NCBI GenBank assembly: GCA_002363095.1
Contig: DEWC01000001.1
Location: forward strand, 1-6,270
From: Ruminococcaceae bacterium UBA3220
Lineage (GTDB): Bacteria > Bacillota > Clostridia > Oscillospirales > Acutalibacteraceae
DNA: 6,270 nt
Reading direction: 5' to 3'
Within the stretch, counting starts at the first letter, position 1. Each line of letters begins with the position of its first letter. The position numbers and the translations under genes are program-made. This document shows positions 1 to 6,270 of the stretch, one piece after another. The notes under the pieces are model-generated. The model searched no databases. It had not been told where the DNA came from and saw only the letters and a list, made by a program, of their open reading frames with translations.

Positions 1-1
1 T

Positions 2-2110
2 GAGTTCAAATTCTTCGGTATACTTTGAAAGTTTTGCTTTTGCAGCTGACACCTGTTCACGATATCTCTCGATATCGGCAACTCTACTGAGTATACCGGC
101 CTGTTTAACGAGTGAGCCGCCGGTGATTGAACCGCCGGGATTTATAACCTGCCCGTCAAGCGAGACAACCTTAACGCGGTTATTATATTTTTTAGCCAGA
201 GTAATTGCAGAGTCTATATCTTCGGTAACTACCGTACCTCCCAAAAGGTATTTGATAATTTCAGAGTATTCACTGTTGGTTTTTACGAGCTCGCTTGCAA
301 TGCCTACATAACCGAAAACATCATCAAATCCGCTTTCTTTGAATTCACGCGATTTAACCGAAGATATCGGCATAAATGTTGCACGGCCCGCTTTATTCTC
401 TTTAAGAATTGAAATAGCTCGCTTCGCATCGGAATCACTGTTAACGATAATGTTCTGAATATTGTTGCCAAGCGCCGTTTCAATTGCAACGGTGTATTTT
501 TTATCAACCGAAATTACGCTTGAAACGGTTCCTATAATCCCTCTTAAAACACCTTTTGAGGATTCAGATAAAACATACTTAACAGCACCCGAAAATCCTT
601 CTCTGTTATTTTCAAGTTCAGTAAGGATTTGAATGCGGCGTTCCTTAGATTCAATATCAAGTTTCAGCTCTTCAATTTCGCTTTTTTTCAGGTTTGATTT
701 TTCAATTTTTGAATTGAGTTTCAGTCGATAGCCTTCGAGTGAATTAGAATAGGATTTGATATTATCATCAATTTTCAAAATCAATTTCTCGGTTTCGGCA
801 TACTCGTTGTTCAGGTGCTTCAACTGTTTTTCACTTTCGGTAATAATCGAATTAAGACTTGCAAAACGCTTTTCTATTTCCGAAATTGAAGTGTCTGCCG
901 TTACCATACTAACCTTATTATCGGAAATTTTCGAGGAAATATCATTAAGCAATAATGCTTTTTCCTCGATCTGCCTGGATATTGATTCGCTGTTTGAAAT
1001 CAACTGTGAGAGTTCATCCTGCAAAGCGTCCAGTTCAGCGTTCAGTTGTTGCAGCAACTGATGTTTTTCAGCCGCTTCATCCCTTTTTGCGGCGATTTCA
1101 TCATTGTCGGAAACTTCGCCGCTTAATAACTGCTTTAACTCGGATTTAAGTCTTTTAATAGCATCCGCATTATGCTCAATGTCATTTTTAAGAACGGAAA
1201 CAAGTCCGTCTATACGAACATTATTCTCATTTAAAAGTGCAATTTCAGAACGCTTTTCCTCAATTTGTGAAGTTAGCTCTGAAAATTTGGCAGTGTTTTT
1301 TTCGTTAATATCGTCGAACTCGGAAAGCGCCTTATCAATATCGTCATATTGGACTTTGGCTATTGTTATTTTGTTTTCCTGCTTTCGAAGTTCATCTTTA
1401 GAGGTTTGCAAAGTGTGCATCCAAAGCCCGATATCGAGTTGTTTTTTCTCATCGGCTAAAACCAAAAATTTTTCAGCCTTATCAGATGCCGTTTTCAGCG
1501 GTCCTACACGGACCTCAAGCTCATTTGCGATGTCTTTAAGCCGAAGTAAATTTTCTTCTGCCGCAGCAAGTTTTCTTTGAGCTTCGATTTTTCTGTAGCG
1601 GTACTTTGAAATACCCGACGCCTCTTCGAAAATATCTCTTCTTTCGTCCGATTTAGAACTGATAATATTGTCGATTTTGCCTTGACCGATCATTGAATAT
1701 CCGTCTCTTCCAAGACCGGTATCCATAAACAATTCGTTAATATCTTTAAGGCGCACCGTAACATTATTTATTTGGTATTCACTTTCGTGAGAACGGTAAT
1801 ATCTTCTTGTAATCGAAACGGAATCGTTATCAAAATTAAGGGTTCTGTCGGAGTTATCAATGTTTAAGGTTACCTCACAAAAACCGTGCGGACGGCGTTC
1901 GGCTGTTCCGCCGAAAATAACATCTTCCATCGACTGACCGCGCAGGCTCTTTGTAGACTGTTCGCCTAAAACCCACCTTACGGCATCTGCAATATTACTT
2001 TTGCCGCTGCCGTTCGGACCGACAACAGCAGTAATACCCTTGCCGAATTTTAAAACGGTTTTATCGGCAAAGGATTTAAACCCCTGTATTTGTATAGAAG
2101 TTAAAATCAT
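2..2110 (-). CDS. smc: Chromosome partition protein SMC, N-terminal 703 residues, partial
   Basis: SMC is the ATPase of the bacterial condensin-like complex with ScpA and ScpB, which compacts and segregates the chromosome. I read 703 uninterrupted codons in this frame; the gene leaves the window at the left edge, where roughly the last 40 percent of a usual 1,150-1,200-residue protein would follow. The head N-half shows GFKSFADKT (10-18), Walker A GPNGSGKS (31-38, Lys37), SLRG with Arg57, and the Q-loop motif IGQGKID (141-147, Gln143), then ERRDIFEEASGISKYR (156-171). A long Glu/Lys/Leu-rich coiled-coil arm spans about 175-500. The hinge is about 503-670, with GAVKYVL at 507-513, GRATFMP (575-581) and the glycine motif PGGSITGGS (658-666). 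The returning coil begins at about 680. The ABC signature and Walker B lie outside. Met1 overlaps the radical SAM stop by 4 nt. Confidence 0.96.
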   Translation of the reverse strand, partial: MILTSIQIQGFKSFADKTVLKFGKGITAVVGPNGSGKSNIADAVRWVLGEQSTKSLRGQSMEDVIFGGTAERRPHGFCEVTLNIDNSDRTLNFDNDSVSITRRYYRSHESEYQINNVTVRLKDINELFMDTGLGRDGYSMIGQGKIDNIISSKSDERRDIFEEASGISKYRYRKIEAQRKLAAAEENLLRLKDIANELEVRVGPLKTASDKAEKFLVLADEKKQLDIGLWMHTLQTSKDELRKQENKITIAKVQYDDIDKALSEFDDINEKNTAKFSELTSQIEEKRSEIALLNENNVRIDGLVSVLKNDIEHNADAIKRLKSELKQLLSGEVSDNDEIAAKRDEAAEKHQLLQQLNAELDALQDELSQLISNSESISRQIEEKALLLNDISSKISDNKVSMVTADTSISEIEKRFASLNSIITESEKQLKHLNNEYAETEKLILKIDDNIKSYSNSLEGYRLKLNSKIEKSNLKKSEIEELKLDIESKERRIQILTELENNREGFSGAVKYVLSESSKGVLRGIIGTVSSVISVDKKYTVAIETALGNNIQNIIVNSDSDAKRAISILKENKAGRATFMPISSVKSREFKESGFDDVFGYVGIASELVKTNSEYSEIIKYLLGGTVVTEDIDSAITLAKKYNNRVKVVSLDGQVINPGGSITGGSLVKQAGILSRVADIERYREQVSAAKAKLSKYTEEFEL

Positions 2111-3108
2111 AACTCTTCTACCCTTTCGGCAATAATTTCATATCCCTTTAACTTACTGTCCTTCTTAACTGTACAATTATATCCGAGTTCGTGAAATTTC
2201 TTAATATTTATGCGCTTTTGTCCTGTCATTTTAGAAACTGAAGACGGAGAAACATAGAGAATATAGTCACCTTTTTCTCCCAAAAGTTTCTTAGCCTTTG
2301 AAAAAAACAAATTAGAAATGCAAAGTTCACTGAATGCCGGATGCCAAGGACCGGCAATATATGAGTCCGGTTCAATGGAATGCAACCCCAACCTGATTAC
2401 CCTAATATTTGCATTCTCAAAAATGCAAAGAAGCTCGGTTGCCAAATCAACCGCATCGTCAAGATTTTGCGGTTTATAAAACCCGTCGGCATAAAGCGCG
2501 GCAAGGTCGGTATCCTTCAAAACAACGGTCGGATATATTCTAACGGTATCCGGCTTTAACTTTGCAATTTCTTTGGCAGTTTTAATCGCCTGATCGTTAT
2601 TATCGCCATACAAGCCGGTCATCATTTGTATTCCCAACGAAAACCCCAACTCTTTAATGAGTTTTGCCGCATTTTGGACATCCTTTGCAGTATGTCCGCG
2701 GTTGTTCTTTTTGAGAACTTTGTCGTTCATACTTTGAGCGCCTATTTCAATAGCGGTAACACCGTAGCTTTTAAGTATTGTAAGAATGCCTCTGTCAATC
2801 GCGTCCGGACGGGTTGAAATTCTAATACCGGAAACCAAACCTTTATGAACATACTTAAAGGCGCTGTTGAGCAGAGTTATCATATAGTTATGGTTAATCG
2901 CCGTAAAACTGCCGCCGAAAAAAGCAATTTCAGTAGTTTCCGGATTATAATTACTGCTCGAAAGAGCGGTTTGAACCGCCTCGTCGACATTTTCTGCCGT
3001 CGGCGCCGAGTTTTTTCCGGTAATATAGCGCTGATTACAAAAAGAGCACATATTCGGGCATCCGATATGAGGCACAAAAATCGAAATGTTAGAATGAATA
3101 TTACTCAT
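2107..3108 (-). CDS. Elp3-like radical SAM protein of unknown substrate, no acetyltransferase domain
   Basis: This 333-residue cytoplasmic protein has a classical radical SAM core. The [4Fe-4S] cluster motif is CPNMCSFC (Cys17, Cys21, Cys24; CX3CX2C) within FVPHIGCPNMCSFCNQ. It is followed by the SAM-contacting GGSF (65-68), STRPDAI (98-104), EIGAQS (121-126), GIQMMTGLYGD (159-169), VRIYPTVV (189-196) and RLGLHS (239-244). Beyond the core is a short C-terminal region with AGPWHPAF (252-259) and a basic end. This arrangement matches Clostridial proteins often labelled 'radical SAM' or 'Elp3-like' (COG1243-type core). Authentic Elp3 has a differently spaced cysteine motif and a C-terminal GNAT acetyltransferase domain, and there is no room for one here. 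A tRNA-modification role is only inference from the family and from RNA-related neighbours. The stop overlaps the smc start (ATGA), and the start overlaps the rnc stop by one base. Confidence 0.85.
   Translation of the reverse strand: MSNIHSNISIFVPHIGCPNMCSFCNQRYITGKNSAPTAENVDEAVQTALSSSNYNPETTEIAFFGGSFTAINHNYMITLLNSAFKYVHKGLVSGIRISTRPDAIDRGILTILKSYGVTAIEIGAQSMNDKVLKKNNRGHTAKDVQNAAKLIKELGFSLGIQMMTGLYGDNNDQAIKTAKEIAKLKPDTVRIYPTVVLKDTDLAALYADGFYKPQNLDDAVDLATELLCIFENANIRVIRLGLHSIEPDSYIAGPWHPAFSELCISNLFFSKAKKLLGEKGDYILYVSPSSVSKMTGQKRINIKKFHELGYNCTVKKDSKLKGYEIIAERVEEL
2121..2126 (-). promoter_or_regulatory. Ribosome binding site of smc inside the radical SAM gene
   Basis: AAAGGG on the minus strand lies 10 nt before the smc ATG, followed by a purine-rich AGAAGAG. 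It supports the smc start at the ATGA overlap. The N-terminal sequence from this Met also begins exactly where SMC family members normally begin. Confidence 0.6.
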
Positions 3109-3785
3109 TATTCTTTTCCCATAAGTTTTAATGCCTGCATAGCGGCAAATTGTTCAGCCTGTTTTTTTGTTTTTCCGACACCGGTACCTATAATGTTTGA
3201 ATTTAAGTATACATCAACCGTAAAGCGCTTATCGTGGTCAGGACCGGATTCGTCGGAAAGAATGTATGTAACCGATTCTTCGGGATTTTTTTGGATTATC
3301 TCCTGCAACTCGGTTTTATAGTCCTTTTGTAAGTCTTTTTTACGGTTGTTCTTTAATTCTGCCGAGACAAATCTCATAACATGTGTTCTTGCAGGCTCAA
3401 TACCGCCGTCTAAATATATGGCGGCAAGAACGGCTTCAAAAGCATCGGCAAGTATAGAGCTTGTTTCTCTGCCTCCGTTTTTCTCTTCGCCCTTACCGAG
3501 CAACAAGTATTTCCCCAGTTCGAGCTTTTTCGAATAGGAAAATAAGGCTTTTTCACAAACAAGCGCAGAACGAAGTCTCGTGAGTTCCCCCTCGGGTAAA
3601 TCGGGGAAATTCTTAAATATATAGTCGGAAACAATTATAGACAAAACGCTGTCGCCGAGAAACTCAAGCCTCTCGTTTGAAATTCCTGATTTACATTCAT
3701 TCGCAAAAGAAGAGTGAGTTAACGCGTTTTTTAAAAGTCTTTTGTTATTAAATTTATACCCTAAAGCATTTTCAAGTTCATGCAT
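3108..3785 (-). CDS. rnc: Ribonuclease III
   Basis: RNase III is a dimeric, Mg-dependent endoribonuclease that cuts double-stranded RNA, processing rRNA precursors and structured mRNAs. At 225 residues it has the standard bacterial length and order. The N-terminal catalytic domain (about 1-150) contains the signature NERLEFLGDSVL (37-48), with the metal-binding and catalytic acids Glu41, Asp45, Asp114 and Glu117; the last two sit in ILADAFEAVLAAIYLDGG (111-128). The PEGELTRLRSALV segment (64-76) is also typical. A double-stranded RNA-binding domain follows (about 155-225), with DYKTELQE at its start and the KTKKQAEQFAA helix (205-215) at its end. All active-site residues are present, so the enzyme should be active. 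The gene lies 6 nt after plsX, and its stop shares one base with the start of the radical SAM gene (TAATG). Confidence 0.97.
   Translation of the reverse strand: MHELENALGYKFNNKRLLKNALTHSSFANECKSGISNERLEFLGDSVLSIIVSDYIFKNFPDLPEGELTRLRSALVCEKALFSYSKKLELGKYLLLGKGEEKNGGRETSSILADAFEAVLAAIYLDGGIEPARTHVMRFVSAELKNNRKKDLQKDYKTELQEIIQKNPEESVTYILSDESGPDHDKRFTVDVYLNSNIIGTGVGKTKKQAEQFAAMQALKLMGKE
3117..3120 (-). promoter_or_regulatory. Weak ribosome binding site of the radical SAM gene
   Basis: GGGA on the minus strand lies 8 nt before the ATG, within the last codons of rnc. It is a short match. The TAATG stop-start junction suggests that coupling to rnc translation also matters for initiation here. Confidence 0.45.
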
Positions 3786-3791
3786 AGTAAG

Positions 3792-4781
3792 TTACCCCAA
3801 GTTTTCAGATATATTTCCGATAACATCATTTTGGCTGAAACTGATTGCCTGCCTAATCGCATTCATAATTGCTTTCGCATCAGAACTGCCGTGAGCCTTG
3901 ATAACGGGCTTTCTGACACCAAGCAAAGGCGCACCGCCGATTTCTGAACTGTCCATTGTCTTTTTGATTGACGAAATGTCACTCTTGACCATAATTGCTG
4001 CGAGCTTATTCTTAATACTCTTAAGAAAAACACTTTTAATCATTTTTAGAAGTGTCATCGAAGTACCCTCAATAAGTTTAAGTGCTATATTGCCCGTAAA
4101 GCCATCCGTAATAACCGCATCGCAAACGCCCTTCGGCATCTCACGCGATTCAATGTTTCCTATAAAATTTACGGGTGAATTCTTAAGAAGGTTATATGCA
4201 TCTAAGTGCAGCTGATCGCCTTTAGTTTCCTCTGTACCGATATTCAAAAGTCCGATTTTCGGATTTGAAATACCTTCAACATTTTTAAGATAAGCGTCCG
4301 CCATTATCGCGAATTGCGCAAGCATTTCAGGCTTACAGTCGGCATTTGCACCCATATCCATTAACATATAATGACTGCCGTCCGGAGCAGGAAGCATTCC
4401 GGCAAGAGCAGGGCGTTTGACACCCTTTATCCTCTTTACAATAAGTGTACCGCCAACCACTATGGCACCCGTAGAGCCTGCGCTTACGAATGCGTCGGCT
4501 CTGTCGTTAACGAGTTCATTGAAAGCAAGACCCATAGAAGAACCCGAATGACTCTTCAGGATTGTCGTCGGCTCATCGTGCATTGAAATAACATCTTTCG
4601 TATCAACAACAACAAAATCATCGCCGAAATCAAAAGAATTCTCTTCGACGGTTTTATTGATAATATCGGCATCGCCGGTTAAAGTAACGGAAACGTTGTA
4701 TGATTTATGTGCTAAATAAGCTCCTTTAATAATTTCAAACGGTGCGTTATCGCCACCGAAAGCATCAACAACAACCCTCAT
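3792..4781 (-). CDS. plsX: Phosphate acyltransferase PlsX
   Basis: PlsX is a peripheral membrane enzyme that converts acyl-ACP and phosphate to acyl phosphate, the acyl donor for PlsY in the first step of phosphatidic acid synthesis. The 329 residues equal the usual family length. Intact family motifs run the whole length: DAFGGDNAP (6-14; many homologues have Met at position 8), SAGSTGA (100-106), RPALAGMLP (123-131), DMGANADCKP (142-151), NIGTEETKG (180-188), FIGNIESRE (206-214), TDGFTGNIALK (225-235) and a C-terminal GAPLLGVRKPVIKAHGSSDA block (283-302). Met1 is chosen because it is followed at once by the conserved strand and DAFGGD motif, has a Shine-Dalgarno sequence, and the next in-frame Met is residue 67. 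The gene starts inside the end of trmFO, and rnc follows after 6 nt with no acpP between them, which is unusual. Confidence 0.97.
   Translation of the reverse strand: MRVVVDAFGGDNAPFEIIKGAYLAHKSYNVSVTLTGDADIINKTVEENSFDFGDDFVVVDTKDVISMHDEPTTILKSHSGSSMGLAFNELVNDRADAFVSAGSTGAIVVGGTLIVKRIKGVKRPALAGMLPAPDGSHYMLMDMGANADCKPEMLAQFAIMADAYLKNVEGISNPKIGLLNIGTEETKGDQLHLDAYNLLKNSPVNFIGNIESREMPKGVCDAVITDGFTGNIALKLIEGTSMTLLKMIKSVFLKSIKNKLAAIMVKSDISSIKKTMDSSEIGGAPLLGVRKPVIKAHGSSDAKAIMNAIRQAISFSQNDVIGNISENLG
3795..3798 (-). promoter_or_regulatory. Ribosome binding site of rnc at the plsX 3' end
   Basis: A GGGG run on the minus strand, made by the penultimate plsX codons, sits 9 nt before the rnc ATG. It is a plausible short Shine-Dalgarno core and fits translational coupling of plsX and rnc. 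Confidence 0.55.
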
Positions 4782-6072
4782 TTTTTAAAGTCCTTTCAAA
4801 GTAATTTATAGATCGCTCGGAAAGTTTCATATATCTTTCTCTTTTGTCTTTTATGCGTTCTTCAAGACCCGGTAAAATACCGAAATTCGCTCCCATTGGT
4901 TGAAAGTTAACGACCGAGGGGTCGGTTATATAATCAAGAAGGGCGCCAATCATTGTATAATTCGGAAGAATAAGCGGCTCTTTTGATTTTAATCTCCTTA
5001 CAGCATTAATCCCCGCGATAATACCGCTCGCGGCAGATTCCATATACCCCTCAACTCCCGAAAGCTGACCCGCGAAGAAAATATCCGGATTTGATTTCAA
5101 TGAAAGGTCCTTGTCAAGAAGTTTCGGTGAATTTATAAAAGTGTTTCTGTGCATAACGCCGTAACGGACGAATTCGGCATTTTTCAGACCTGGAATCAGA
5201 GAAAATACCCGTTTTTGTTCGGAGAATTTCAAGTTAGTCTGAAAACCGACGATATTAAAGAGTGAACCCTTGGCGTTTTCTTTGCGTAATTGAACGCATG
5301 CCCATGGCCTATGCCCCGTTCTCGGGTCGCGAAGGCCAACCGGCTTTAAAGGTCCGAATCTTATTGAATCGGCTCCTCGCTTTGCCAAAACCTCAATCGG
5401 CATACAACCTTCATATACATCGAATTTATGAGTTTTAGCCGACTCAGCGCCTATAAGTTCGCTGTAAAACGCCTCGTATTCCTGCTTGTTCATCGGGCAG
5501 TTTACATAATCGCCGACAGACTGTTCATCGTATCTTGACGCAGAAAATGCAATATTAAAATCAATACTGTCACGCGTAATTATGGGAGCGGCGGCATCAT
5601 AGAAGTTAAGGGATTGCTCATTACATAGCCTGTCTATGTCATCGGCAAGAAACCCGTCGGTCAACGGACCCGTGGCAACAACGGTTATGGCGTTTTCGGG
5701 AATAGTTTTAACAACATCATTTATGACATTGATACGAGGATTTCTTTTTATTAAATCGGTGATATATCCGGAAAACAAATCACGATCAACTGCCAAGGCG
5801 CCACCTGCCGGAACCGAGGCTCGGTCGGCGGAAGTTAGGCAAATCGAGCCCAATTCCCTCATTTCCCGTTTTAATAATCCCGCCGCCGAGTCGATTCGTG
5901 AAGCTTTAAGGGAATTAGAACAAACGAGCTCGGCAAATTTATCGGAGGAATGAGCCGGAGAGCGCTTGACGGGTTTCATTTCGATAAGGTCGACATCAAT
6001 CCCTGCTGAAGCAATTACGTTTGCGGATTCACATCCTGCCAGTCCGGCGCCGATTACAATGATTTTACTCAT
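4765..6072 (-). CDS. trmFO: Methylenetetrahydrofolate--tRNA-(uracil-5-)-methyltransferase TrmFO
   Basis: This cytoplasmic FAD enzyme makes 5-methyluridine at position 54 in the T-loop of tRNA, using methylenetetrahydrofolate as carbon donor and NAD(P)H as reductant. The 435-residue product matches the family's usual length. An N-terminal dinucleotide-binding motif GAGLAG lies at residues 8-13. The family hallmark around residues 39-57 (PAHSSDKFAELVCSNSLKA) carries the conserved Cys51, and the second conserved cysteine is Cys223 in EGCMPIE. RFGPLKPVGL (238-247), YGVMHRNTFINSP (304-316) and the C-terminal FAD-contacting AGQLSGVEGYMESAASG (334-350) are all intact. GidA/MnmG is the paralogue to exclude; it is much longer (over 600 residues), and the SNSLKA and GVMHRNTFINSP motifs are TrmFO-specific. 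The start overlaps the topA stop by 8 nt and has no clear Shine-Dalgarno sequence. The 3' end overlaps plsX by 17 nt. Confidence 0.97.
   Translation of the reverse strand: MSKIIVIGAGLAGCESANVIASAGIDVDLIEMKPVKRSPAHSSDKFAELVCSNSLKASRIDSAAGLLKREMRELGSICLTSADRASVPAGGALAVDRDLFSGYITDLIKRNPRINVINDVVKTIPENAITVVATGPLTDGFLADDIDRLCNEQSLNFYDAAAPIITRDSIDFNIAFSASRYDEQSVGDYVNCPMNKQEYEAFYSELIGAESAKTHKFDVYEGCMPIEVLAKRGADSIRFGPLKPVGLRDPRTGHRPWACVQLRKENAKGSLFNIVGFQTNLKFSEQKRVFSLIPGLKNAEFVRYGVMHRNTFINSPKLLDKDLSLKSNPDIFFAGQLSGVEGYMESAASGIIAGINAVRRLKSKEPLILPNYTMIGALLDYITDPSVVNFQPMGANFGILPGLEERIKDKRERYMKLSERSINYFERTLKNEGCC
4791..4796 (-). promoter_or_regulatory. Ribosome binding site of plsX inside trmFO
   Basis: On the minus strand this reads AAAGGA, 9 nt before the plsX ATG. 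It lies within the last codons of trmFO, so ribosomes finishing trmFO pass over it. Its position supports the annotated plsX start and the 17-nt gene overlap. Confidence 0.75.
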
Positions 6073-6268
6073 CTTTTTTGTTTCGTTTTCTTGAGGGGCA
6101 CTCTGAGTTCATACAATATTTTCTTCCTCTTAAACCGCTGATTATATAACTTCCGCACTCTTTACATACATCTCCGGTAGGAAGGCCGGGAGAAGCGAAA
6201 TCACAGGAAGGATAATTAGAACAACCGTAGAATTTTTTGCCTTTTTTAGATATTCGTTTGACAAGCTT
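6065..6268 (-). CDS. topA: DNA topoisomerase I (type IA), C-terminal zinc-ribbon end, partial
   Basis: This is the 3' end of a gene whose start lies beyond the right edge; 67 codons plus TAA are visible. The fragment is the C-terminal zinc-ribbon tail typical of bacterial topoisomerase I, which relaxes negative supercoils in the nucleoid. It opens with the second half of one C4 finger (KKFYGCSNYPSCDF, Cys16 and Cys22 of the fragment). The linker GLPTGD follows, then a complete last finger with CKEC (Cys35, Cys38) and a second pair at Cys52 and Cys57, spaced C-X2-C-X13-C-X4-C. It ends in a short basic tail (SRKRNKKDE). The catalytic Toprim and active-site tyrosine regions are outside the window, so the call rests on the finger pattern and on the following trmFO, a usual Firmicute neighbour of topA. 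The stop codon lies inside the first codons of trmFO (8-nt overlap). Confidence 0.9.
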   Translation of the reverse strand, partial: KLVKRISKKGKKFYGCSNYPSCDFASPGLPTGDVCKECGSYIISGLRGRKYCMNSECPSRKRNKKDE

Positions 6269-6270
6269 AC

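Noticed and set aside
1104..1580. A 158-codon open frame on the plus strand, rich in Ser, Phe and Leu, with a similar one at 756-1061.
   Set aside because: Both lie opposite the Glu/Lys-rich coiled-coil arm of smc. GAA, AAA and TTC-type codons read in reverse give Ser/Phe/Leu-rich shadows. Neither resembles a known protein, and smc is unbroken across the region.
2845..3321. A 158-codon plus-strand open frame crossing the radical SAM-rnc junction.
   Set aside because: It is antisense to two well-supported genes with conserved catalytic motifs, has no recognisable domain, and crosses a real gene boundary, as a chance frame would.
5636..5953. A 105-codon plus-strand open frame opposite the trmFO 5' half, and another of the same length at 3898-4215 opposite plsX.
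   Set aside because: Both are covered by strongly conserved coding sequence on the minus strand, and neither product shows recognisable motifs.
4765..6072. Possible assignment of this gene as gidA/mnmG (tRNA wobble uridine modification).
   Set aside because: At 435 residues it is far shorter than MnmG, and it carries TrmFO-specific motifs around Cys51 and Cys223 as well as the GVMHRNTFINSP block.
1..6270. Search for promoters, rho-independent terminators, riboswitches, tRNA genes, direct repeats and CRISPR-like arrays.
   Set aside because: Coding sequence covers almost every base; the only gap between genes is 6 nt. I saw no GC-rich stem followed by a T run at a gene end and no repeated units, so nothing of this kind can be supported by eye.

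Overview
The window is a dense stretch of bacterial housekeeping genes, all read from the minus strand, and it contains no mobile element, RNA gene, CRISPR array or defence island. In transcription order (right to left) it holds the 3' end of topA, then complete trmFO, plsX, rnc and a radical SAM gene, then the 5' part of smc, which runs off the left edge. The organism looks like a low-to-moderate GC Firmicute, most likely of class Clostridia (Oscillospirales/Ruminococcaceae-like). Three points support this: folate-dependent TrmFO sits next to topA, an Elp3-like radical SAM gene lies between rnc and smc, and the PlsX-RNase III-SMC order is that of the classic Firmicute cluster. The genus cannot be fixed from this sequence.

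Layout: 6065-6268 is the topA C-terminal zinc-ribbon region; 4765-6072 is trmFO (tRNA m5U54 methylation); 3792-4781 is plsX (acyl phosphate synthesis for phospholipids); 3108-3785 is rnc (RNase III); 2107-3108 is a radical SAM enzyme of unknown substrate; 2-2110 is smc (residues 1-703: ATPase head N-half, first coiled-coil arm, hinge, start of the returning arm). There is essentially no intergenic DNA. The junctions are an 8-nt overlap (topA/trmFO), a 17-nt overlap (trmFO/plsX), a 6-nt gap (plsX/rnc), a 1-nt overlap (rnc/radical SAM) and a 4-nt ATGA overlap (radical SAM/smc). This is the geometry of one co-transcribed, translationally coupled operon whose promoter lies outside the window to the right.

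Functionally the cluster mixes chromosome topology and segregation (TopA, SMC), RNA maturation and modification (TrmFO, RNase III, possibly the radical SAM enzyme) and membrane lipid synthesis (PlsX). The points most worth a second look are the absence of acpP from the plsX-rnc junction, the uncharacterised Elp3-like protein that lacks an acetyltransferase domain, and the direct joining of topA-trmFO to plsX-rnc-smc. I found no evidence of a wholly new system.
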